10,787 bases of DNA from Opitutia bacterium. GTDB lineage: Bacteria > Verrucomicrobiota > Verrucomicrobiia > Opitutales > Seribacteraceae. The position numbers and the translations under genes were made by a program. The stretch lies in contig JABHOU010000671.1 of the NCBI GenBank assembly GCA_018695085.1, positions 1 through 10,787 on the forward strand, read 5' to 3'. Positions 6,301 through 10,787 of this stretch are shown here, in pieces (within the stretch, counting starts at the first letter, position 1; every line of letters starts with the position of its first letter). The notes under the pieces were generated by a model, which did no database searches, was not told the DNA's origin, and saw nothing but the letters and a program-made list of their open reading frames with translations.

Positions 6301-9300
6301 GACAAATTAAGAACAGTGGGCGGACTTGCGGGAACATTTTACAAACCTTCGCAAGTGATTGATTTCAACAACGGATTCACTGACACTTCGGGTTACGCCA
6401 CTTCCACATCTATAGTAAAAGAGGGCGGTCAATACTACCAGTTTTCCGACTCTTATGCCGGCAGAGGCGGTGCCTCTACGGCAAGCAATGGACAATGGGT
6501 ACAATCGCCAACCGACAACGTTTTTTATAAAAACACCAGTGGCGCGGCTCAGTCGACTGATCCAGCAGTTACTCCCGCAGGGTGGACAAGTTCCACGGGC
6601 AATCAGACGACATTGGCGGGAATGGTTGCTCAAGGTGAAATGGTTACAAATGTAACCACTTTTGCTACAGATCCTTCAGCAGGGGGAAATACGCTTTGGA
6701 CCTCAGTGGCGAATGACGTGACAAAACCGACTGGAACTAATGATTATTGGACCTTGGAGACGGATGCTACTAACCCTAGTGCCAACCAACCTGGGACTAA
6801 CGCATTTTGGGACAAGATAACGGACGACGTCACCAAGCCAGTCGCTGGGGTCGCCAACGACTTCTGGACCGATGAACCACTGGCTACGACCTTGGGCACC
6901 AATACTTTTTGGACCGAGGTCACTAACGACTTAATAAAGCCTACCGCAACAACCGATTATTGGAACGACGTTACCGCTGCAGTTGCGAACTTTGGAGATC
7001 CCGCATATTGGACGAACGTCACCGATGCGGTAACTCTAAATGGCCAAGACGCCGCCGCAGCAAATACCGCTTACTGGCAAGACGTGACTTCCGATATAGT
7101 GACCTTTCCAGCTGGAGGAACCCTTACCGGCGGTTCCATTCAGGACGACTTCTGGGAATATGTTCCGGAAATTGCCATCACCGCACCATTGGGGGCAGGC
7201 GTCAACGACGGATACTGGCAAGAGGTCTCGTCGACCTTGACAAACCTAACCAATGTCGCTTGGTGGACGGATGCCAGTGGCGCCCTGAAGGACAAATCAA
7301 ATGCTTCTTGGTGGACGGACAATACAGCCATCTTAAATGACCTTACTGACACGAATTGGTGGTCGGAAATCACTACCGAATTAACTGACCCCGACGATGC
7401 TAACTTTGGCCAGTGGTGGGATGAGATCGCCCATGCAAACGGAGATGCGCCAGGCCAGTTCGACCCTCTTTATTGGCAACAGATTAAACCTGGCATGACG
7501 CGCGTCGCCAATGATTCAGTTGTCGCCAACGCCGTGGATCACTCGATCTGGAAGCAAGTCGGCAATCTTCAATCCTCTGCCGGAAATGACGGAACGTTTG
7601 GTCTCCACGACACGAATGAGGCGGCAATGCGGCCAACGCAGGCAATCCCAACCTACGCAGGTGGAACGACCTACAGTCCGGGAACGATTCTCGAAGCTAC
7701 TGACTCGGGGTCTGGAATTCTCAATTACTACAAGGCTCGCATCTCAACCACCAACAAGGATCCTGCCAATCCTTCAAACGCCGACGACTGGGAATTGCTT
7801 GGCCCCAAAAGTTCGATGACCGAAGATCAGGCATATGGCTTCACCTACACCGATCCGGATTTCTGGCAACAAAATGATACGCCTACCCCCGGAGTCACTG
7901 CCGGATGGCAAAACTACTGGGACACCTTAACCGAAACCGTTCTCACCAGTAGCCAACCCCTTGGGTCTGTCAGCTTGACCGAAAAGATTGCCGACGCTAA
8001 CTTCGCTGGCTTTCTCGGTGGGAACTTCTCGGCCGGAGGCGATGTCTTTTATATCGGTGATGGAACGGGTGCCGTCCGAATAGATTACAATGTTAACGAC
8101 GACACCGTGGCCGACCTCATACAGCGGGTAAACGATTCCGATGCAAACGTGACTATGTATTACGACCCCGTCGGCGACAAACTGGTCGTCAAGAACAATG
8201 AAGACGGAGCCATAGGGCTCACCGTGCACGAACGCCCCCTTGAAGCCGCATCCACTGCCCAACCCGACGGCGTATGGGATTCATTGACCGCAAATCAAGC
8301 TACTGGAAACATACTTGAACTGATGGGTATTGCAGCTCCTGTTACCGAAACCGACTACACTGCTTTCAACAGTGCTGCGACTTACACGAAGGGAACTTAC
8401 GTCAAGGAGACAATAGGTCTTACCACGACTTACTGGCAAGCATTGGAAGATGTTGCACCCGGGCAATCCCTAGACCGAACTAATCCGAAATGGGAACAAG
8501 TTGCACGAGGTGTAGGACGAGCTGCGAGCAGTGAATTGGGAAATAATTATGCCATCAAGATAAACGACGGCGAGACAATCTACAACAACACGGCTTCCTT
8601 CGATGAAACAGTGCACGGATACGAGGGCATAACCTTTGACGTCAGCGGAGGCGCGGTAGGTGACCAAGGAACCGTCAAGATCGAACGGGATTCGAATCCT
8701 GCGAAAAACGCAATAGGGAAGTTCGTCGAAGAGTTCAACGATGCTCAAGATTACGTTCGTAGCTTGGTCGCGGTCAATCAAGACGGCGAAAATGTCACTG
8801 CGGGCACGTTTTCAAGCAACATTGAGATTAGTCGTCTAGGCAGCCAATTGCGCAAGATAGTTTTTGGCGACAGTTACGTACACTCCGAAAGCAAGATAGC
8901 CCAAGACGGCACGGACCTCACGGTCAGTACACATGCCCTGCTGGCAAGCGTTCAAGCAGACCTCGGACTTGGAGGGACTGACGCAGGATATCAGGTAAAA
9001 GTAAAGGCAGACGAAACCAAGGCAGGAATAGTTAATTATTACGAATGGAACGGAGGTGCTTGGGTAGAGTACTCTCCTCAATTCAGTTCATTCCGACTAG
9101 CGGACATTGGTCTTGATTTCGGAACTGGCAGCGATCGCCTGCAAATGAAGAATTCCTCTAACCTTACTGCCGAACTTTTAGCCAACCCCGACAAAGTTCA
9201 AGCCCTCTTTGCCGAAGCAACCGCAACAGCAGACGACAGGAACACCGGCACTACCAACAGGCAATACCAAGGCATCACTTATGATTTGAATGATTTTCTC

Positions 9301-9534
9301 AGTAATTTCCTTTCCGGAGACAGTTCATCCGGTTACAAGGGAACCTATCAAGCGCATGCTGAAAGCATACGTGCCCAGAACAAGCGCATCGATGATCGCA
9401 TAGAAGACTTGGAACGCTATCTCGAACAGCGGGAAAGGGCCTTGACCCAAGGTTTTATTAAAATGGAAGAGATGCAATCGAAAATCAGCACCCAAATGCA
9501 AACCCTTACGAATTCCTTTGCGTCTAAAAAATGA
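3343..9534 (+). CDS. fliD: Giant flagellar filament cap FliD (HAP2) with tandem repeat insertions
   Basis: FliD caps the filament tip and helps exported flagellin fold into place. Residues about 6-66 are a standard FliD N-terminus (LSGLASGFDWQPVVDQLIEL plus coiled coil). About 141-236 form a first D2 module (GTFTVASRTYEI, DTSNFLKVLRL). About 1540-1663 form a second (LADLIQ-type helix VADLIQRVNDSDANVT, YDPVGDKLVV, GNILELMGI). About 1727-2063 are the FliD C-terminus, ending in a coiled coil. Between the D2 modules lie about 1300 extra residues of tandem repeats, and module-like insertions recur at 1668-1717 and about 1885-1912. The protein is about three to four times the usual length and I find no cysteine in it. 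The ATG at 3343 gives the expected N-terminus; no Shine-Dalgarno precedes it. The next gene begins 37 bases after the stop. The FliD identity is secure; the role of the insertions is inferred. Confidence 0.93.
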   Translation: MGSELALSGLASGFDWQPVVDQLIELEAIPKKRLQLEKQQNDEKMSELGLLKGQLDTLKGAATALQNDDLFEARKGNLDEDAAKFMSANIKAGAMTGSYKIEVSLLGSSTSMSSIRRKPQGLGKGLHLSATNFAVTGLDIKLSDLPLQTAITKGTFTVASRTYEITSLDETLQQLIDRIASDPEDDQTAVSLEYDSVNDKMVVDGNELINDPSFTDTPILGSPTDTSNFLKVLRLLDQVSLNRDADYEGSSGISIWSGSASSLTNPEKASWLRQDDIDENGGAGLAANDDRIYTANGIPSGKEVLYRRKAVHDQYDPAKGYSATDVVYRHGYLYEAQQNFPTTAWTKTVDTLNAKVSLSSLSHDFWELKKDLAADRVGASTGQATFSSSVDTGAGGDYHQPTASTAGTTAIGNAYKAGDIVKAADGSYFRAVKDRTLPNLTANENFGSIGQAIATSKNANPPGWFVAGGTGEFRPNHIFIKGRIYEANTAGGAPATHFGFNNGFVEHAGLAGQVNYSGNDLVVGNTADNAVNEKFFRANAAWNSVSALPDTATAHPTLWTAGEFVQADDNNFYEAHADWANVTTHSTTKNYDPAVASLKYVHTTGGATNFYEAHADWTNVTDFANGGNVDNTYATGKYVFHTGQNKFYQAQQDFKDIAAKAERTIYNAAGTMAQKFVKDGSGASTNFYKAKAAWANVSAYTENTAVTGISANDYRQLSTNVAAGAGGADGRIYKALADLNLIAAHDAKVNYKPSESLDKQIVVNGGNYFKAAADRAKEEFNAAGAGLTSGQIGGMGLNQRALDTVAGKTFAAKDNLALIQAHDATVNYEPALGLGSEVVKNGGQFYKFTHGDGKLAKHAFGAGGLNAANAMAMAVGERALDNVAGKAFSAKALLGTITNHTAATNYAQNALIESGGDFFKAKLTNLAEATFTLPGGIAAADMGNVANTDRLIDTGNGRVFSAQMALKDTVNHQADASYDPSSGTLNDKLRTVGGLAGTFYKPSQVIDFNNGFTDTSGYATSTSIVKEGGQYYQFSDSYAGRGGASTASNGQWVQSPTDNVFYKNTSGAAQSTDPAVTPAGWTSSTGNQTTLAGMVAQGEMVTNVTTFATDPSAGGNTLWTSVANDVTKPTGTNDYWTLETDATNPSANQPGTNAFWDKITDDVTKPVAGVANDFWTDEPLATTLGTNTFWTEVTNDLIKPTATTDYWNDVTAAVANFGDPAYWTNVTDAVTLNGQDAAAANTAYWQDVTSDIVTFPAGGTLTGGSIQDDFWEYVPEIAITAPLGAGVNDGYWQEVSSTLTNLTNVAWWTDASGALKDKSNASWWTDNTAILNDLTDTNWWSEITTELTDPDDANFGQWWDEIAHANGDAPGQFDPLYWQQIKPGMTRVANDSVVANAVDHSIWKQVGNLQSSAGNDGTFGLHDTNEAAMRPTQAIPTYAGGTTYSPGTILEATDSGSGILNYYKARISTTNKDPANPSNADDWELLGPKSSMTEDQAYGFTYTDPDFWQQNDTPTPGVTAGWQNYWDTLTETVLTSSQPLGSVSLTEKIADANFAGFLGGNFSAGGDVFYIGDGTGAVRIDYNVNDDTVADLIQRVNDSDANVTMYYDPVGDKLVVKNNEDGAIGLTVHERPLEAASTAQPDGVWDSLTANQATGNILELMGIAAPVTETDYTAFNSAATYTKGTYVKETIGLTTTYWQALEDVAPGQSLDRTNPKWEQVARGVGRAASSELGNNYAIKINDGETIYNNTASFDETVHGYEGITFDVSGGAVGDQGTVKIERDSNPAKNAIGKFVEEFNDAQDYVRSLVAVNQDGENVTAGTFSSNIEISRLGSQLRKIVFGDSYVHSESKIAQDGTDLTVSTHALLASVQADLGLGGTDAGYQVKVKADETKAGIVNYYEWNGGAWVEYSPQFSSFRLADIGLDFGTGSDRLQMKNSSNLTAELLANPDKVQALFAEATATADDRNTGTTNRQYQGITYDLNDFLSNFLSGDSSSGYKGTYQAHAESIRAQNKRIDDRIEDLERYLEQRERALTQGFIKMEEMQSKISTQMQTLTNSFASKK
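4285..4377 (+). repeat. CBM5/12-like module in FliD, residues 315-345
   Basis: Residues 315-345 follow the pattern of small chitin/cellulose-binding modules: YDPAKGYSATDVVYRHG, then YLYEAQQNFP, then AW. A further aromatic pair (FW, 365-366) follows. Known CBM5/12 modules run Y-x-x-G-x-x-V-x-x-x-G-x-x-Y-x-A, then P and W. The likeness is by eye only. Confidence 0.45.
4582..4734 (+). repeat. CBM5/12-like module in FliD, residues 414-464
   Basis: This is one of the clearest copies: AYKAGDIVKAADGSYFRAV (414-432), then NPPGW (460-464). The order aromatic, G-D-I-V, D-G-S-Y-F-x-A and a closing P-P-x-W is what is expected of a CBM5/12-like fold. A shorter copy follows (FRPNHIFIKGRIYEA, 473-487). Confidence 0.5.
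5052..5079 (+). repeat. 28-base perfect direct repeat, copy 1
   Basis: Identical to 5166-5193. The spacing is 114 bases, exactly 38 codons, so unequal crossing-over between the copies would add or remove one repeat unit in frame. Confidence 0.9.
5166..5193 (+). repeat. 28-base perfect direct repeat, copy 2
   Basis: Second copy of the sequence at 5052-5079, encoding NFYEAHADW. The similarity continues beyond the perfect part with scattered changes, which points to a recent duplication of one family A unit. Confidence 0.9.
5530..6441 (+). repeat. Repeat family B in FliD: four units of about 71-78 residues
   Basis: Units begin at residues 730, 807, 885 and 956. Each opens with a G-K/R-x-F/Y-x-A block (GRIYKALADL, GKTFAAKDNL, GKAFSAKALL, GRVFSAQMAL). 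An H-x-A-x-x-N/S-Y element follows (AAHDAKVNYKP, QAHDATVNYEP, NHTAATNY, NHQADASYDP), then a G-G-x-F/Y-Y/F-K block (VNGGNYFKA, KNGGQFYKF, SGGDFFKA, EGGQYYQF). Most close with R-x-L/I-D-x-V/T-x-G. The DNA of the units has diverged, so these are older than the family A duplication. Confidence 0.8.
6688..7476 (+). repeat. Repeat family C in FliD: about 15 tryptophan repeats
   Basis: Aromatic-Trp pairs recur at residues 1119, 1136, 1156, 1175, 1190, 1207, 1223, 1245, 1271, 1292, 1308, 1324, 1340, 1359 and 1378, most followed by an acidic residue and V or I-T (WTEVTNDL, YWNDVTAAV, YWTNVTDAV, YWQDVTSDI). Four positions from 1292 to 1340 are exactly 16 residues apart, and CTTGGTGGACGGA recurs at 7259 and 7307, 48 bases apart. 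The composition is acidic, rich in Thr, Asn and Asp. The fold is unknown; it may be a string of the Trp ends of CBM-like modules. Confidence 0.8.
7642..7791 (+). repeat. CBM5/12-like module in FliD, residues 1434-1483
   Basis: The stretch AIPTYAGGTTYSPGTILEA, then NYYKARISTTNKDPANP, then DDWELLG fits the CBM5/12 plan from end to end: aromatic, P-G-x-I/V, Y-Y-K-A, P-x-x-P and a closing W. It is the most complete copy, just before the second D2 module. Confidence 0.5.
8344..8493 (+). repeat. CBM5/12-like module in FliD, residues 1668-1717
   Basis: AFNSAATYTKGTYVKE, then TTYWQALEDVAPGQ, then RTNPKWEQV repeats the same plan (Y-x-x-G-x-Y-V, Y-W-x-A, P-x-W). It sits alone between the second D2 module and the FliD C-terminal domain. 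It is thus a separate insertion point from the large repeat block. Confidence 0.5.
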
Positions 9535-9571
9535 CGAACCCTCCATTTACTCGTATCAATCGCAAGAAGAA

Positions 9572-10225
9572 ATGAAAACTCCATACCTACCAATTTCACT
9601 TTGCGTCATTCTCGCCTTCTGCTCCTGTCGCCGATTCGAGCAGGAAAAGATAGTGCGTCAAGCCGAACCGTTTCTTCCTAAAAACCTCTATCCTACCGAG
9701 AGACTCCCCATTGGCTTCACAAGAGTAGCGGTGCTCCCTTGCTATTTTGCAGATGAAGACTCTCCGCTATTGGACTATGTAGATGAGGTCTTCCTCCAAG
9801 AATTGACCAAGCAGCGACTCTTTGAAACCGTTCAAATCTCAACAGAACAAATGAAAACTCTCTTCGGCGTGCGCCGACTTTCGTCCTCTGGCGAACTGCC
9901 CGAAACCTTCCTGCCCGACATCGAAAATGCCACTGGAGCAAACGGGGTCCTCTTAGTGGACTTGGGCTCATATCGAGCATACAAACCTCTAGCATTGAGC
10001 ATTCGCTCGAAACTAGTGGACATCAAAAGCTCTGACTTCCTCTGGGCAATTGACGAGACATTCGATGCGGGGCAACCCGATGTCATTCTCGCGGCAAGCC
10101 AATTCCAACGAGTGGCTCAAGTGAACAACATCTCAGCACGGACCGCCGGCAGTGCAACTGCATCCCCTCGGGCATTTGCAAAATATGTGGCAAACTCCAC
10201 TTTCTCAACCCTTCCAATCCGTTGA
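9572..10225 (+). CDS. CsgG/LpoB-like lipoprotein
   Basis: The product has 217 residues. MKTPYLPISLCVILAFCSC is a short signal peptide with Cys19 (or Cys17) as the likely lipidated residue, so the protein is probably anchored in a membrane of the envelope, most likely the outer membrane. The mature part has the layout of CsgG/LpoB-like domains: a strand RVAVLPCYF (51-59), a helix DYVDEVFLQELTK, a strand FETVQIS, NATGANGVLLVDLGSY (119-134) and the hairpin LSIRSKLVDIKSSDFLWAIDE (142-162). Upstream in-frame TTG 9518 would lack the signal peptide at its start and overlap fliD, so ATG 9572 is preferred. The gene lies 37 bases after fliD and is probably co-transcribed. Vibrio FlgO/FlgT flagellar outer-membrane factors have comparable folds, so a role at the flagellar exit ring is possible. 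The family call is moderate and the function is inferred. Confidence 0.65.
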   Translation: MKTPYLPISLCVILAFCSCRRFEQEKIVRQAEPFLPKNLYPTERLPIGFTRVAVLPCYFADEDSPLLDYVDEVFLQELTKQRLFETVQISTEQMKTLFGVRRLSSSGELPETFLPDIENATGANGVLLVDLGSYRAYKPLALSIRSKLVDIKSSDFLWAIDETFDAGQPDVILAASQFQRVAQVNNISARTAGSATASPRAFAKYVANSTFSTLPIR

Positions 10226-10248
10226 AAAAGAATTGCTTTAAAGGGTTG
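10206..10248. repeat. Inverted repeat across the lipoprotein gene stop
   Basis: CAACCCTT (10206-10213) and AAGGGTTG (10241-10248) form a perfect eight-base stem with a 27-base loop containing the stop codon. The DNA after it is AT-rich but lacks a T-run directly at the stem, so a terminator function is doubtful. Confidence 0.3.
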
Positions 10249-10276
10249 CGGATATTCATATTTTAATTCATATTAT
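10246..10276 (+). promoter_or_regulatory. Weak AT-rich promoter candidate before the FlgM-like gene
   Basis: TTGCGG (10246-10251) and TATTAT (10271-10276) are 19 bases apart, a poor -35 element and a wide spacer but a good -10. The same stretch contains a direct repeat ATTCATATT at 10254 and 10266, 12 bases apart. This is the most AT-rich part of the 86-base gap. I see no sigma-28 match here. Confidence 0.25.
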
Positions 10277-10311
10277 ATAAGCAACGGCAACTAACAAGTT
10301 GAATTTTCATT

Positions 10312-10599
10312 ATGGACCCCATATCAGTTGATGCAAATACGGGAGGCTCTAACAAAGTAAGGGCAGCATCTCGATCCGTAATGCAACCTACCCCAAAGGT
10401 GCAGATTCAACCAAGTGAAGTTCCCTCATTGACTGACATTGGCAAGCTAGCCGAGAGAGTGGATTCCAGTTCCGTCACCATTCGTTCCGAAGTCGTGGAA
10501 CGCGGCAAAGCACTGCTCGCAGACCCGAACTGGCCGAATGACGCAGTCTTGGATGAATTAGCTGGTAAATTAGTAGACAACGAAGATTTCGACGTCTGA
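10312..10599 (+). CDS. Small protein with FlgM-like C-terminus (candidate anti-sigma-28)
   Basis: The 95-residue product has a polar, probably disordered N-terminal half without a signal peptide. The C-terminal half reads TIRSEVVERGKALLADPNWP (56-75) and LDELAGKLVDNEDFDV (80-95). FlgM proteins bind and silence sigma-28 through a C-terminal part that runs R-x-x-x-V-x-x-x-K-x-x-I, G/D-P-type turn, then I-A-x-x-L. The spacing and hydrophobic pattern agree, with R58, V62, K66 and the A84-L87 helix. A sigma-28 promoter in the window (flagellin) gives it a possible target. No Shine-Dalgarno is visible; fliS starts 31 bases downstream. It could instead be a small flagellar protein of unknown function. 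The gene is likely real; the FlgM assignment is tentative. Confidence 0.7.
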   Translation: MDPISVDANTGGSNKVRAASRSVMQPTPKVQIQPSEVPSLTDIGKLAERVDSSSVTIRSEVVERGKALLADPNWPNDAVLDELAGKLVDNEDFDV

Positions 10600-10630
10600 C
10601 CCAACGAAGCGCCGAAAACCTTCCTCATTT

Positions 10631-10787
10631 ATGCAATACGACAAGATAGCTCGATCCTACAAGTCCCAGTCCATCCAAACTGCCAGCCCCGGAAAGCTTG
10701 TTCTTATGCTTTTTGATGGAGCGCTACGTTTCATGTCTGCAGCTAAACGTGCATTTGAAGAAGAAGAATTCACCAAGAAAAACGAAG
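10631..10787 (+). CDS. fliS: Flagellin export chaperone FliS, N-terminal part (runs off right edge)
   Basis: FliS binds the C-terminal end of flagellin in the cytoplasm, prevents early polymerisation and delivers it to the export gate. The 52 complete codons contain the family signature near the start: Y-K-S-Q-S-I-Q, TASPGKLVLMLFDGALRFM (residues 17-35), then a helix AAKRAFEEEEFTKKNE. The ATG at 10631 places this motif at the usual distance from the N-terminus. No Shine-Dalgarno is seen. Its place after fliD is the common fliD-fliS order, here with two additional genes in between. The rest of the protein lies outside the window. Confidence 0.94.
   Translation, partial: MQYDKIARSYKSQSIQTASPGKLVLMLFDGALRFMSAAKRAFEEEEFTKKNE

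Noticed and set aside
4939..7476. Repeat block as a CRISPR array or mobile element
   Set aside because: The repeats are coding, in frame without a stop, mostly similar only at protein level, and lack constant repeats, spacers, terminal inverted repeats or a transposase.
4081..7959. Frameshift or fusion of separate genes as the cause of the long fliD
   Set aside because: The frame is continuous, repeat families run on without a break, and normal FliD sequence lies on both sides in the correct order; only an assembly error remains possible.
9518..9571. TTG 9518 as start of the lipoprotein gene
   Set aside because: It would overlap the end of fliD and bury the signal peptide 18 residues inside the protein; ATG 9572 gives a proper lipoprotein signal.
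10611..10618. GCCGAAAA before fliS as a sigma-28 -10 element
   Set aside because: The -10 matches 7 of 8 bases, but at the required 15-base distance (10592-10595) the sequence is ACGT instead of TAAA, and the start codon would be only about 12 bases downstream.

Overview
The window is the filament-assembly part of a flagellar gene cluster. From left to right it holds: the start of a flagellin gene on the minus strand (off the left edge); a divergent promoter region; then, all on the plus strand, an unrecognised helical protein, a Maf-type flagellin glycosyltransferase, a giant filament-cap protein FliD of 2063 residues, a CsgG/LpoB-like lipoprotein, a small protein with a FlgM-like tail, and the start of fliS (off the right edge). 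There is no RNA gene, CRISPR array or insertion sequence that I can see. Apart from the promoter regions (356-651, 3117-3342, 10226-10311), almost every base is coding.

The organism is most likely a Verrucomicrobiota of the Opitutae type (Opitutales/Puniceicoccales), probably aquatic. This is an inference from the FliD ends and from the spacing and order of its D2 modules, which look like Opitutae FliD proteins as I remember them. The moderate GC content and the general lack of Shine-Dalgarno sites fit, but they are not proof.

How the genes work together: flagellin is the filament subunit, Maf is expected to attach nonulosonic acid sugars to it, FliS is its export chaperone, and FliD caps the growing filament. 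The lipoprotein may act at the outer-membrane end of the motor or cell envelope. The small protein may be an anti-sigma-28 factor. Regulation looks mixed: a very good sigma-28 promoter with an AT-rich upstream tract and a perfect Shine-Dalgarno drives flagellin. A sigma-70-like promoter sits so close to the first plus-strand gene that its mRNA may be leaderless. A GG-N10-GC sigma-54-like site precedes fliD.

The outstanding feature is FliD. Ordinary FliD proteins have about 450-700 residues. This one keeps recognisable N-terminal, D2 and C-terminal parts, but about 1300 residues are inserted between two D2 modules and smaller insertions sit at two further points. The inserted material is built from tandem degenerate repeats. 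Many of them follow a pattern (aromatic, x-x-G-x-x-V, G-x-x-Y/F-x-A, then W) like small chitin/cellulose-binding modules of the CBM5/12 type. This suggests a flagellar tip turned into a multivalent, possibly sugar-binding, adhesin.
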